The translations under genes and the position numbers were made by a program. Under the pieces are notes generated by a model that saw only the letters and a program-made list of their open reading frames with translations, had not been told where the DNA came from and did not search any database. From Brugia malayi (Eukaryota; Nematoda; Chromadorea; Rhabditida; Onchocercidae), in the NCBI RefSeq assembly GCF_000002995.4, contig NW_025062478.1, positions 6,300,001 through 6,364,000 on the forward strand: a DNA stretch of 64,000 nucleotides, read 5' to 3'. Below, piece after piece: positions 24,101 through 37,267 of the stretch; within the stretch, counting starts at the first letter, position 1, and the number at the start of each line of letters is the position of its first letter.

Positions 24101-27100
24101 TTTATGACACAATTATGCAGTAGTAATATCAGTATTTTAATATAGATTAAAATGCTAAAAGAAATAAAATAAAACAGCAAGACATCATCTCACGGTTACA
24201 GGACATTTCGATGTTGACTACTTGAATACGTTTGACTATGTTTTTATGACTACTTTAACTGCATTTTTCAATAAATGTGATGAAAGATCTCGAAACTATG
24301 CTTTTAGCAACTGTCCTTTAGACATAAATCCTGTGACTCGTTGTTTTTAACTTTTTCAAAGTTTTTATTTTATTAGAGTTTGCAAGCTGGTAAACTATGA
24401 AATGCGATAGCTTATTAATGAAATTTCTAAAACATATTCTGAACTCTACATCTTATAATTATACCAGTCTTCACGACTTCCTGTATAAATTAGTGTTGTC
24501 AGTCAGCAAACAACCACTGTTGTTCATTACAAAATTTTCATGTTAGAACCACCCTCCATTACACAAATTAATTAGTAACAGAAGAATGAAAATATGGTCT
24601 AGCAAAGTTATAGTACATAATGGATCAACACTAAATGATGCAAATTTTTACATATTGTTATTCCCTTATTTGTTATTTGCTTATTTTCCAGATGTCTAGT
24701 ATTTTGTAACATTTCAAATAAAAATGGGAAGATTCAAAGAATGCAGTCGTAAAAAAGAAAGAAAAATTAATTTTGTAACTTCTTCGGTGTTCAATTCACA
24801 ATTTTATTACTGATGCACTAATTATGATTTTTTTGCATAAAATATAACAGAGTATAATATTTTCTGATCATAAATAGAATCTTGCCAATCTAAGGTCAAA
24901 ACTAATGATGAGACTTATTTATATTTTATTTTCTAATAGCATGACAATGACTTAAATGCTTCCTAACAAATTCAATATGTGTATATTTCTTATTTTCTAT
25001 TCTATTTCTACTTATATTTGTTCTTTTCACTCCGAATTATCATCTCAAGAGTTCCAAGAGTTATATTTCATGACATACATCTTGATTCATATATTTCAAA
25101 TTTATGCTTGAAACCGCTTAATCTACAAGAAGCAGATTCAAGAATTCTTTTAACTTTCTTCATTTGCACTTAATTATTATGCATGTTACATTTGCATGAA
25201 ATATTTGCTAGAGTTTTTTTTTTTATTATGCAAAAAAAAACATAATATTTGTAAAATTTGTAATCATTATTGACTACAAATTTCTGTCACTAAATTAATT
25301 ATTTCAATATGGCTTCTTCTCACAAATAAGAAGCAAACATCTATCAATTTAAAGCCAATGATGAATTTGTACCTTAGAAGACGGTCGGTCAATTTGTTCC
25401 AGAAATGACCGTGGCATGAGTTGATGTCATGATTGGAATTAATTCATACCATATCATGGCATATCATTTTGCCCTTAAATTATAATTTTTTTTATTCTTC
25501 TTCAGTCATCAACAGAGGAAGGTGTGATGGGAGGTGAATGTGAAAGTTCATCCCCGCAGTTGCAGCATCAGGTGAACGAAGGGACGCCGACATTACCGAA
25601 TGGAAAAAAAACGAAAGGTATGGATTCCAATTAAAAAAAATTTTGCTGGTAATTGAAAAGAGGCAAGAATATTTAGTTAACAAATGAATTTGGAATAATT
25701 AACGAACACAGAACACTTTTTATAATCAGGTTCAATGCTGTTCATTCATTTCAAATTCTTTATCTTTCCAAAATCAAAGTGATGCTACTTATAATGTCGA
25801 TGATGCCTATTGAATCACAGCGTTCATATTTTTTCCAACAGTTTCATTTCTGTAAATAAAATCACTTGCCAAACTAATTAAAATTTTAATTTACAAAATC
25901 TCGGAAATATGCAGAAAAATCTATCGTATACAATTCAAATACATGCATGTGTGTGTGTGTGTGTGTCTGTATACATATGCATGTATGTGTGCGTATGCAA
26001 TACATATTTCCCTGTGTGTATATATTGGCTGATTAAATGATGTCATCTTCAGAGTAATTATATTGCAGGTCGAGTAAAGATAAAAATGGAATATATTGGC
26101 AATAAACTGCGAAGATATACAACATTTAGTAAAAGGAAAACTGGAATCATGAAAAAAGTTTGTGTTTCATTGCTGTTATTGTTGCTTTTTTTTTCCTCTC
26201 ATAAAGAGGAAAAAATAAATTTTCTCGTGCAAATTTATTATTCCTGAAGGTTGTTTAGTTGCAGATTTACTTATGGTCTTCCAATTTAGCTTCCATATTA
26301 AATTGCCAGCCTTCCTCTTCAGGCTTATGAATTATCAACATTGACAGGAACTCAGGTAATGTTGCTGGTAGCATCGGAAACAGGTCACGTTTATACATTT
26401 GCCACGAAGAAATTACGACCGATGATCTCTTCCGAAGCTGGAAAAACACTAATTAGGAATTGCCTTAACACTCCTGATATTGGTTTGTGCTTATTTCAGC
26501 TTTTTTCTAATTATTCTATTTCCTCTTTAAATATGTTTCAAACAGTAATTTTAAACTGCATTGTTCTTCCCAATATTTTTTCACAAGCCAAAACCAAAAA
26601 AATTTTGGTACTTGACATGATTTAATTTTCCAATAAAAGATTATTTCAGCAAAATTTGCTATTTCGTACAACTAAATTGGTTTTTAAAGCCAATGATGAT
26701 AAATGCGGTTGCAGTTATTCTTGTGTATATTTGAAATCATTGTGATGTTTCAGATGACGCGGTGGATCCAATCGGGGCACGACAAGAATTCACATTTGAA
26801 CCACAACCAAATATTTCAAGAAAGCGAAAATTAAATGAGGTTTGTTCACATGTAATTTGAGTTAAAATTGCGTCCAATAAATCATATGACGAACACATGC
26901 CATCAATTCTTGCGCATTTGCCTATTATTTGCAAAAACTTCTCACATCTGTTGGCCTCATCAATTTAAAAAGAAATAACCATTTGATTCTTTTGAGCATA
27001 ATTATCCACGCCTGCTAAACAGCCATATAAGTAGATTAGACCTCGGATTCTGATGTTTCATTTTCATGTAGCAAATGTTATCACCGTAGTTTATAGGTTA

Positions 27101-28743
27101 TTGAAACAAACAAGCAGATAACTTTTTAATCTTTCCTTCCCTCTAGCTATAAGTGATATATGCTGTGAGAGCCTCGCCCTTTCCTAGTAACAGCGCCATA
27201 TGAATTCTCAAATTTCGGAAAAACTACAAGTGAGATGTCATTTAAAAATTTGTGGTGCATACAGCAATGATTGCCCTTGAAAGTACGGTAAAAGAGAGTT
27301 ATGTTGAAGACGTGAAATTGCTATTCTCACCATCAAATAGGCAAATGGTGCATGAGTGTACATATATTATGTGTATACGTGTGCATGCATTTGTGTCTGT
27401 GCATGTGCAGGTGCATGATTGTCTGCATTCTTTGTTATGTCACAGCATCCACTACCGCAGTCATTTCACTAGCGGTAACCAACAGCTATTCAGGATGTCA
27501 CATTCCCGAGCGGACACCACCGTATGATGTGCATCATGCGCCATGTCCTACGTCTTTCATGCATTCTTTCCTCCTCGCTTGCAATCTCCTCCCCTTTTCC
27601 TTGCACTCTGAATTCTTTGACAAATACGGTAGCTATATTTCATATAAAAGCCTAGTCCATTCCTGCAAATTGCTTGTTTCCAATTACTGTCCAATTACTC
27701 TTTCTGATAGCGATGTTATAAACGCAAAATGCTAATAAAGCCCTACCTTACAACTAATAATTCACTCTTTGTTTGGAATGTAAAAACAGTTTATGATTAA
27801 GCTCTCTGACCGTCACTTTGTTAGCAGCATTTGGAAAGCAAGGGAAAGAAGAGAAAGTATCAATTGTAGTTCTTATTGCCTTCATCTAAGAAATTAACAT
27901 GCTATTCTTCTGTAATGATTGCCATAATCAGTTGTAGATATATATTAACTAATATTTCTGGAAAATACCAACTGTACTGCACTCATTTTCATTTGGAAAT
28001 TAAAATAAGCCAGATTTATTAAATTTCTAAAATCTTTGTAATTTGGTCTCCGAAATTTCCTCAGGATGAAGGTAACAAGAACAAATATTTCCCTGACGTT
28101 GACGGATCTCAGAAAATGGGAGGAAAAGGGAAGGAAGCACCAACTGCAACTGCCTGTTTGCCCAGATCTGTTCTTATCAAGCACTTCTAGATCCCTCTTC
28201 CACTACATCCATCATCCAAAACATACATATACCCTTCCAGCAGCTAGTTTCACATCGCCAGCAATACTATTTAAGAATCTCTACTAACCAACTAACTAGC
28301 AAACTCATACACACATAGATACTTTTATACGGGAAGCTTGAGATAGAAAGGGGAAAAGACCAGCGGCGTCGTCTTCTTGAGCCATCAAAGCCACCTACGC
28401 TTCCATCATCTGAAAGCAAGCCTTTCATCCTTCCATTCCCATTAAATTCAAAGAATAAACCCAACAGAGCAGGGAAGAAGGAAATTTCGATGGCTTTCCT
28501 GTCAAGCAAATATGTGCAACAACAATAACGCAAGCAAGCAAGTATCATCAACTACTCAACGACAACAACAGCACCAATAGCACTCACTGCATCACCACCT
28601 TGCAGCAACAACAGCGCGGCTATCGCCAGACCAATGTGTAAAAAGGTTTAAAGGAGAAAAGAAGGAAGGATATGCTCCTCAGATGGCTGATCATTGGATA
28701 GATAGATGTGAAATTTATGCATGTGTAGTAGTTATGGCGTATA

Positions 28744-28774
<31 letters not shown>

Positions 28775-31700
28775 ACATATATATATGTGTGTGTATGTAT
28801 GTATGATAAATGTGATAAATAAGACGAAATAACTTTACATCAGATCACTGGTCGCCTATATTTGTTACATCAAATTGCCGCTATTATAAAAAGCAAAGCT
28901 AAACAACTGCAATACGTAAATGATAACGGATCGGGAAAGCATCGAGAAGTTCAGATATTAGATTAATTGACTGATGCATTTAATAAGTTATGTGTTTGCA
29001 ATGCCTAGATAGAGATGAAACATGTGATGGAATAGATTTGAAATGAGGGATTAGAAGTGAAGGAAGTGATGCAAATACAAACTGTTACGAGTAAGTTTAC
29101 TATTTCATAAAAAAGAAAAAAAAGTTAACCATGATCAGATCTTTTAAAATAAATAAAGTCAAGATCGGTATCCTATCAAATATGCATGAAAATCCATAAT
29201 ACACAGCAACACAAACTCATGTGAGAATCTTTGATGCTTCTCTCCTTTTTTTTACCCAGAAATCTCTTCTTTACCTTAAGAAGATTTGGGCCATTTGAAC
29301 AACATTACTCAAAAATGTATTTTGATAAAAATGTTCAGAGGAAAATTACATCTCCGATGCCTTTTTTCTTGCAGTTTACTAACGATTGTTAGTTTTTATC
29401 TTTGTTCTAGAATGTGGCATTAAACATAAGTATTTCGCTCTCTATACCGATGATTAAGGAACAAACCATTCTTTCTCCACTTCTATTTGCATAATAACTA
29501 TTTTGTCTGCAAATAGATCGAAATTTCAGTATTTGCATTTTACAATTAATGAGAATGTTCTAATTTTATCGAAATTTGTCAGAAATTGGATTAATTAATA
29601 AAACTTTTGCATGGCTTTCCAACGTAGAGTGCTTTTCTACTGTGTATACAAATTTGGAGCTTTAACGCCTGTTGAAAACTGGTCTCAGCAGTGACAACAG
29701 TGGTTGTAGTAGCTCTTCATATGTGGTTTTATGTAATTGAAGATGGTAACTTTCACCAACTAATTCTCTTTTCATCTTCTTTAACAGCTACTGTCATCAA
29801 TATTACTGCTACTACTAATGTTACGTCATCCTCATGTTTGTATTTGTAAAATCCTAAAGGGGACCAACTTTTAGTTGTAATTATATAAATTAGCTGGCTA
29901 ACAATCTAAATGAACTAACCATTTCCTCTACATTAGCAAAATTTTTACATTCATTGGAATTCATTGAAAAATTTAAAAACTTGCTATTTGAGAAAGCAAA
30001 ATTTCGATAAAAATTCACTTGTTCAATCCTTAGCAAATATTTTTCGTAGTTCTAAAACGTTTTAAAGTTAGAAGTTAACTTAACAAAAAAGCCTGCATGA
30101 AATTGATTGATTTATTTGAGTTGACTTTAAGTTGATTTATTCAAAACACTAGCAATAACTTATCATTCCATTAATATCATTTCCAATATTTTAATGAGAT
30201 TTTTGTTTATAGTGTCCTGAATTACCAACAATGGTTCATCCCACAGTGATATCTGCCTCACCTACTTGTAATCCAGAAGAAGCGGAGAATTCCGATGGAG
30301 GTGAATCAGAAAGCGTTGACAGTCATGACGCTGTGATAGAGGAAAGCGAAACTGATAAAGAAAAAGGTCATAATGTTTCAGTACAAAAAAAAAGACGAAT
30401 AATTATTAAACTAGGAAATCTTTGTTGTTGTAGATATCAAACTTTCTACTCTTGATAATAATAAATCCTGAGTGATAACAGAGAATGCAATAAATCGCGT
30501 ATAAATAAAAAGTCAATTTATGGAAGGTCTTTAATTTTTTAAACTCCTTATTTACATGAAACTATAATTAATTTCTTTGTTGTGGCATGAGGAATTGAAA
30601 AGTAAGTAACTCGATGGCCCATTATGGTGGTTTATCAAATGAAGTAACAACTGTCATCCTGTTTTATTTTATCTTCTTTCGCCTTCTCCTTCGAAAGTTG
30701 ATCATAGAGGTCAGCGACAGTTGTTCCCTGGATGATTTAGCTAATGCATATATAAATGGGATTTTAATGGCTGTGCTGCGCACGATATATACGGAAACTA
30801 AGCCTGCAAATAGAATAAAGCAGAGTGGGCGACGAGAAATGGAGTTTATGAATTGCAGCATAGATGAGAGGGGAGAAAACTGAAATTGATAGATGCAGTC
30901 GTAGCCACTGTTGTAATGCACCTCTTTCAACTTACTTCCGTTCATTTGGGATATATATGTATATACATTTATATTTATATATATGGTGAAGAGGAGATTG
31001 AGAAGAGAGCAATCTTGAAATGGGTTAACAAGATATAAGCACACATAGACCAAATCTGGACAGCTGCTGTCAATTTGTAGACATTGTAGCTCCGCAAACA
31101 CCGACACAGGAATGGATAGAAAAATTAAATAGAAAATAGATAAATTGGATAGACTGATCGGCGGCGCATCACTCATCACAAATACAATGCTTTGTCATAC
31201 AACGGAAGCTATAATGAGGAGCGGGAAACTTCATTTGTAGTAATTAGTAAAAAAGACAAAACTTTTAATTCGAATTAAATTACATCTAAAGCTTAAAATA
31301 TTAGTAAAGGATTAACAGAAATGTTGTACCTAATTTTTTCAAATCATAATTTGAATATTACATAAGCAACTGGTTTTTTCCTTAGGACCGATAAATTAAT
31401 CATTTTGCAGAGAAAGCGACTTCGTTGTCATTACAACAAACATTAAAAGAAGCTCTTCGTGTTGCGGCCGCTCAACGACAGTTACAAAAAAGCAAAGCAA
31501 AAATTAATAACACTAATGATGTTAGAAGCGTCATTAATAATAGTAATAATAATAACAGAAACTATGGTAATAATGCTCATAATGGTACCACTGGTAACAT
31601 TGCTACTAATACCAATGTTCAAGCCACCGCAACATTCCCTCTTCTTGCACCATTTCTGTTACCAGGTAATCCTTATTTGCCAACATGGCTATTTGCATTA

Positions 31701-32444
31701 CTTTTAGCAATCTATCAATATATGCTTTCCCCAGTAGCACTTTGTAATTTACTTTTTCTTTTTTCTCATAAACGATTGCTGATAATATGAGCAAGATCAT
31801 CTGTTTTTGGACATCGCTTTTGAATTTAACTTCTTCAACAATATGAAAAAATATTGAAATGATTGAAATTATAATTTATTTGGTAAGTTGAAATTTTGTG
31901 ATCACAACCTTCTCAATAGCTTTTCAGGCTTGAACTCGGCTTCAACTACGAACAACACTATCATGTATCAGATACCTCAAGGAGTGGTTTATACAAATGA
32001 CGAAGGTTAATGACAATTTATATTTAACAAAATCAAAAGTGGATAATTGCTTTAGCAGATTCAGAAATCTCAGAAAAGGAAGCGTTAATGTTGCCTAAGC
32101 GGTTGGATTTGAAAAGTTAATTTAATTTTAGGAGCTGATAATACTTCTTTATTCGCTAATGGCAATGGCAGCAACAACAATTCTTGCGAGAACCAACAAA
32201 CTAGTCAACAATTTATGTTTCCTATTAATTCGCTCACCTTGCAACAGGTATGATTCCACGATTCCACTGGTTTAATTCCATATATTTATTTATTTATCTA
32301 TTTATTCAGTTATTTATTTACTTATTATTTATACATTTACTAATATATATGCATGTAATTTCCTCTTTACAGAGTCTCTTACAAATCATGTCAACAGCAG
32401 CGCTAAGTGCAGCTCAATTAGAAAACAGCGAACGTTCCAGCTGA
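21160..32444 (+). CDS. Serum response factor (MADS-box transcription factor, unc-120 type)
   Basis: SRF binds CArG boxes, CC(A/T)6GG, as a dimer; in C. elegans the orthologue unc-120 drives muscle gene expression. Ten exons join in phase: 21160-21258, 25506-25617, 26069-26157, 26323-26482, 26754-26839, 30213-30366, 31411-31665, 31928-32005, 32132-32247 and 32373-32444, giving 406 aa. The MADS and SAM domains span exons 3 and 4: GRVKIKMEYIGNKLRRYTTF, SKRKTGIMKK, AYELSTLTGTQVMLLVASET, GHVYTFATKKLRPM and then LIRNCLNTPD. This is nearly the vertebrate sequence, except that the usual Asp in FIDNKLRR is Gly. The rest is Ser/Glu-rich, then Asn-rich (exon 7), then Gln-rich, as in transactivation regions. 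Start: first ATG after the acceptor at 21135. Introns 1 (4.2 kb) and 5 (3.4 kb) are unusually long for the window. A poly(A) signal lies near 32744. Confidence 0.93.
22262..22627. repeat. Pair of 36-bp direct repeats in SRF intron 1
   Basis: Positions 22262-22297 and 22592-22627 share 35 of 36 bases (beginning TTTTGGTCAATTTTATG and ending GCTTAATCTTT). They are 330 bp apart, start to start, inside the first SRF intron. No coding sense is apparent. Confidence 0.8.
23825..23872. repeat. (GAT)n trinucleotide microsatellite
   Basis: An imperfect GAT/GATGAT run in SRF intron 1, preceded by a GA-rich tract at 23685-23720. Confidence 0.85.
25944..25968. repeat. (TG)n microsatellite in SRF intron 2
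   Basis: A run of about nine TG units followed by a TATACATATGCATGTATG purine-pyrimidine alternating stretch. Confidence 0.8.
26840..30212. other. Long SRF intron 5 with GC-richer islands
   Basis: A 3.4 kb intron. Two stretches (about 27140-27620 and 28040-28680) are clearly richer in G and C than the surrounding DNA and rich in CA/TG and AAC/AGC motifs. Each has open frames of 70-130 codons, but none has a recognisable domain or good flanking splice sites. They may be conserved enhancers or an alternative exon/promoter; the sequence alone does not decide. Confidence 0.4.
28739..28806. repeat. (TG)n / (TATG)n compound microsatellite in SRF intron 5
   Basis: TG units followed by ATGT repeats, a TATATATA core and again TG and ATGT repeats. 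Confidence 0.85.
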
Positions 32445-33425
32445 CCATTTAACAAGCAGACTTCGATAAAAAGATTAAAGGGAAAAAATTAATTTTGTTT
32501 GTAATTTTGAAGCACTGCATAGCAGTTGATGGGATAACATTGCAATGCAAAAGTCTCTTTCATTCTTTACATTTGAAGAAAATTAAGAGAAAGTTAAGAA
32601 ATGAAATTAGAGAATTTATCGGAGATCAGGAATTAATCACATTAGGAAGTTTAAAAATTAACCTAAATCTACACATTAGGAAGAAATGAAAAATACCAAT
32701 CAGATGGTAGTACAGACGCAGAAGTTACTGATCTCCTTTGTAGAATAAAGGTAAGAATTTTAACTTTTTAACACTGCAAGTAGAAAGCATGTTTTTTACT
32801 CATATACCTTTTACTACTTTATTTCGAGTTCTTTCACAATCAGTCGTGATTTGTACCCAATGTATTATGATTTTGATTCTATTTCTTTACAAAGTCGTCC
32901 ATGGTAGTTCCTTTTTTCATTTATCGTGTGCGCGTGTCATACAAAATTGTAGTAAGTGTTGAGGTCTTCGAGTACTGCGTATAATGCTACCACATAGTTT
33001 AAAAAATCCCCTTTATAGCAAAGCAGTTTCGCAAGGGGCTATGGGAAGTCAGTATCAAAATTTCTATAAAAACTGAATTAATGAATTTCTAAGAAATACA
33101 AATGTAACTCATTATGCAAATTTTCCAATCAGCATTAAATTTCATTTCCTCATTAAGATGAATTTGAAAGAATGAAACTTTCCGAATTTCTTTAGCAGAG
33201 CTCGATGGCAAGCACAAATGGTTAGTTCTTTTCTGTATTTCGCTTTTTTGATTGATTGTTTTCGTGTAATTACTTTTGTGCCTTTGTTAACAAAACATTT
33301 TGTTGTGCACAATGTTTAGAACAATTTGTAATATACTAGTCGACAAGTTTTTATACATTTACGAATGTTAAGGTAAAGTGTAACATTTTTAGAAATAATT
33401 TATAAAGCACAACAATTTTCTGAAA
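32445..33425. other. Convergent intergenic region between SRF and the UGM-like gene
   Basis: The 3' ends of SRF (+) and the flavoenzyme gene (-) face each other across about 1 kb. It holds 3' UTR sequence and AT-rich spacer; I see no gene in it. Confidence 0.6.
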
Positions 33426-35983
33426 TTAAAAAGTATACAATGTTTCCTTAACTTCAAGAAGAATGAGGTCTGCACACTGCATGCCCATTATGAAGCAGTG
33501 GTCCTGATTAGATATTTCATATTTCCAACCACCAAATCGTCCACGTGAATAAATATTATGTGCCTGAACAATAGTAAAAAATAAGAACTTTCCTAAGATT
33601 TATGAAGTTCTAAATATGAATATTATGAAAATATTTTTGCTGAAAGAGGGACCTACTTGGAACGCTTCATGACAGCGTTGTAACTCTTCGTCTCTGTTAA
33701 CAGTTGGAATCGGATATCCATATGGCAGAATACACAACCATTTGTCAACAATTTCGTTACTATCAGCTATTATGCCTTTGAGCTTCAAACCTACAACAAT
33801 TAACCATATTCATCGATTAACAAAATTAAAAATGAACCTTCATCTACCGAAGAAACAGTTATACAATCTGCAGATGATTAAGAAAAATGTGCTATTGCAC
33901 CCAAAAAATAAACCTAGCTTATATAATTTAACGAAGAAATAATAAGTACGATCAAACCTTCAACTACTTTAACTATAACTTCTTCTTCAACAAAACTGGC
34001 GTCAGCTTCCAATCCGATCTCACATAGAACTGACCAAAATTGATTGCAATCTGGTGTTAAGTTATCGTTGAAATTGGACAAGAAGGTGCATCTAAAATAA
34101 AGAACATGAAAAGTATATAACAAATTTATAGAAATTTGACAGGATGAGAGGTAGATTTGGATCCACAACAAACCTATAAAAAATAGTGTCAGGTAATGGA
34201 AAATACGCCCACGTTACAAATTGAGTCCATTCGCACTGTGGATATTTCAAACCAAGACCAACAAGGATTACCTAAAAAAAAACAAAGGAATGAAAAATTC
34301 ACGATTCACATTGTTAATTTTATTAAAAGCAGTGTATTAAAATGCAAAAGACCTTGGAATGTTTTAAGTTGACATCACTAATTACTGCAGAGATCTTCGA
34401 CAGTTCAGGAATCGGTAAGGTAGACAATACAGCATTATAATCATACGAATGTGTTTCGCGATTTAAATCTTCCGTAATTACCTGCAAAACTAAAAACGAT
34501 GATAGCCACTGATATAATGGGCGCACATAATTATTATGACTAATTTAAATTATGAGAAACTGAACTTCAGAAGGAAGAAAAAAATCATAGAAAAACACCT
34601 TTTTTGCTTTAATATCGATCCCTCGTACTCTTTCTTGAAAATGAAAAATGGACTCTGGATATCGTTCAGCAATTTTTTTCCAAATTTTGCCCACACCTTT
34701 GTAGTCTCTCGGATATCTGATAAACAGTGAGAATTCAGTGTAAAAAAAAAAAAAAAAGAACCATCCTGTTAAGAAATTGGATGAGGCATCAAAAGTGAAA
34801 CCAAACTACTTACCTGAAGCATGCCATAGATGATCTAAGATCACTTTCAAGTTCTTGCCGGCTCCGTCCACAGTGTAATTCAATACTAGACAAATCAATA
34901 TTTGGTATTCGATTCCATGCCCAAAATGCGTTCATTTCTTCCAGTTCAACTGTCCATACCGAAACAAACACAGTAATTCCACTTTCTTTTCCAATCACAA
35001 CATTAGCAGCACTTGTATAAACTGTTTCTTGTGACTGACTATAAAATTCATTTCAAAGTTCAAAATCTATTAAACTTATATCAATATGAAGTCACTCATT
35101 GAAATCCGAATTCACCTTACGATTGTATGGTCTAATAAAAATATCCAACAATGTATTTCCGAATATATTTGCACTATATTCAGCAAAGTTCGAACAATTG
35201 ACAGGTAAGCCTTGCAGATCTTTCAATTCATTGATGCATTTTTGCCTAATACTAGGTGGAAAATAGGGAATAGAATGTTGAACAGGATATGGTACGTAGT
35301 TGCTGCACGAATTATCGCTTTTAAATAAATGAGCTAAATCGGCCTGCAAATAAATAAGCAATATTTCACCACGGAAATTTGAGGAATTTTTTGCGCGACT
35401 TCTCAATTTTTCAAAATTTTAAATATTCAGTAGTTCTTAGTAATGGCAGCTTACCTTAGCAGAACGCCTGACTTTATTCCATTTATTCACAACAGAGTTA
35501 ATAACTTTTTCGAATTCCGGATACTTTGACACACCCAAAACATGTACACCTAAATCCCACGTAAATCCTTTTTCATCTGTTACTGATCTTGCCAAACCAC
35601 CAACTTCATCTTCTTTTTCCAGAACGATAATCTCGAATAAAAAATAATAAATAGAAGTTCCAGATGTGAATTACGTGAAATATTATCGAGGAGAAACATC
35701 AAAGCTTAACAAATGGATATAATCTGTATGACAAAGAATAAACAAATGATATAACCTGTATGTCCTCCTTCGATATGATTCCTTCCGCTATCAATGAATA
35801 AATACGATGCAGCATACCGAATGCAGTAGGTCCAGCACCAATAATTACTAATCGGAAACCTTTATCGACTTTTACGCTGGACATCGACCAAAATCTAAGG
35901 TTAATGGGATTTGTTTTTTTGAGTATTATTAGTACACTTAAACCACTGAAAAAAGAAGTATAAAAAACGGGTTTTGGAAACAA
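33426..35983 (-). CDS. UDP-galactopyranose mutase-family flavoenzyme
   Basis: UGM is a FAD enzyme that turns UDP-galactopyranose into UDP-galactofuranose, a surface-glycan precursor made by nematodes and fungi but not mammals. Ten minus-strand exons join in phase: 35756-35983, 35455-35631, 35116-35343, 34814-35034, 34599-34716, 34353-34481, 34174-34271, 33958-34091, 33657-33790 and 33426-33563, giving 534 aa. Landmarks are the FAD site [12 protein letters not shown] with [38 protein letters not shown], the late WAYFPL and [24 protein letters not shown] and the closing [20 protein letters not shown]. The first 33 residues include a hydrophobic segment ([13 protein letters not shown]); ATG 35884 would omit it. 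Oddities are 25 extra residues between FIRPYNRK and [13 protein letters not shown] changed to GVH, and Lys (LGLK) where fungal UGMs have a catalytic Arg. It may be a paralogue rather than the true mutase. Confidence 0.8.
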
Positions 35984-37267
35984 AACATTGCTAATATCAA
36001 AATAACTGGGATGATAAACAGTGTGTACAATTAATGGTAAATACCAAATTCCTTCGGCGTGACCTCAAATATATCAATCATTCTCATGATGAATTAATTA
36101 CTTCCTGGTAACAAAATTCTATATCCTTATAGTATTTAAATTTAAGTGTATATACTTCAAAATCCAAAACGGACAGCGAACTGGTGATACATAATTAATT
36201 ATTAAACAGCAAATTGGGCAAATCAGATTAGATGCAATTATCACTTGTCATTAGGAACAACTTACCAGCGGTAAGTCTCGCAACTTGCATCCCAGCCCGT
36301 TTCCTATTCAGTTAGAGACCAGAAGTGGCCTGATTGTTTAATACTTCAGATGGTGAGGTATGTGAGGTTTATCTACTGTTCCGTTATTATCATCCAATAC
36401 ACTACACTACTTGACGATAATGTTATCAGCAAGTTCACTTTACATCTTTTCAAAAGTGAAGGTTTTATTGATGAATCGGCTGTGACATTTTGTGAAATAG
36501 TTGTGAGAAGGTGACAAACAGACTTGCAAACAAAGAAACCGGTATCAAATAATTAACGGATACAGAAGTATGATTTGATTGATTAACGGGTTTGACAAGT
36601 GGTTTCACGAAAATTAAATGTTCATGAAAATAAGGCCATTCTTTTTGACTGTAACATCAATTATCATTATCATATTAATATCATTGTTACCGTCACACCA
36701 TCATTATCATTGTCATCGTCATTTATTATTATTACTACTATTGTTATTATTATTACTATTATTATTATTATTATCAGCATTACCATTATCATCGCCATTA
36801 GCAGTGTATTACTAACTTTGCTATTGCTATCAATATTGTCATCGTTATCATCATTATCAGAAATATCGTTATTATGGAAACGAACATTCTGCATATTTTC
36901 TAAGAATATAGCCTCATTATGACATGTTTGGGCATAGTATCAGTAAAAAAAGTAAAATTCATTGCTTCAATAACTGCAAAGTAAGAGAAGTAGCGTGGGG
37001 ACATAAGAATAGAGAGAGAAAGAGAAGACGAAGTCGACAAAATGTCACCGATCTTTTGTTTTGTTCCAGTATTTGACATTCACGGAAATTTTCCAGGAAG
37101 AAGAGGAAAGATGACCTCTCTACTTATCCTCATCAATGTGTACCACTTTCCATCTGTATTCGTCAGGAACAACTATTTAATGGTAAAAAATTGTTAGTTT
37201 GCGGAGTTGATTCTTCAACGAGTAGTATCCATCCACCAGTGCAGCATCGTGCTCTACAATTACCCCA
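35984..37267. other. Divergent intergenic region between UGM-like and lustrin-like genes
   Basis: About 1.3 kb between two divergent starts, so it should contain both promoters. It includes a large ATT/ATC microsatellite (listed separately) and otherwise AT-rich spacer. No specific sites can be named. Confidence 0.55.
36657..36868. repeat. (ATT/ATC)n trinucleotide-rich microsatellite
   Basis: More than 200 bp of imperfect ATT, ATC and ACT triplets. The apparent long Ile/Leu/Ser ORFs here, on both strands, are products of the repeat. Confidence 0.9.

Noticed and set aside
36599..36922. ORFs of 65-107 codons on both strands, rich in Ile, Leu and Ser
   Set aside because: They are translations of an ATT/ATC microsatellite.
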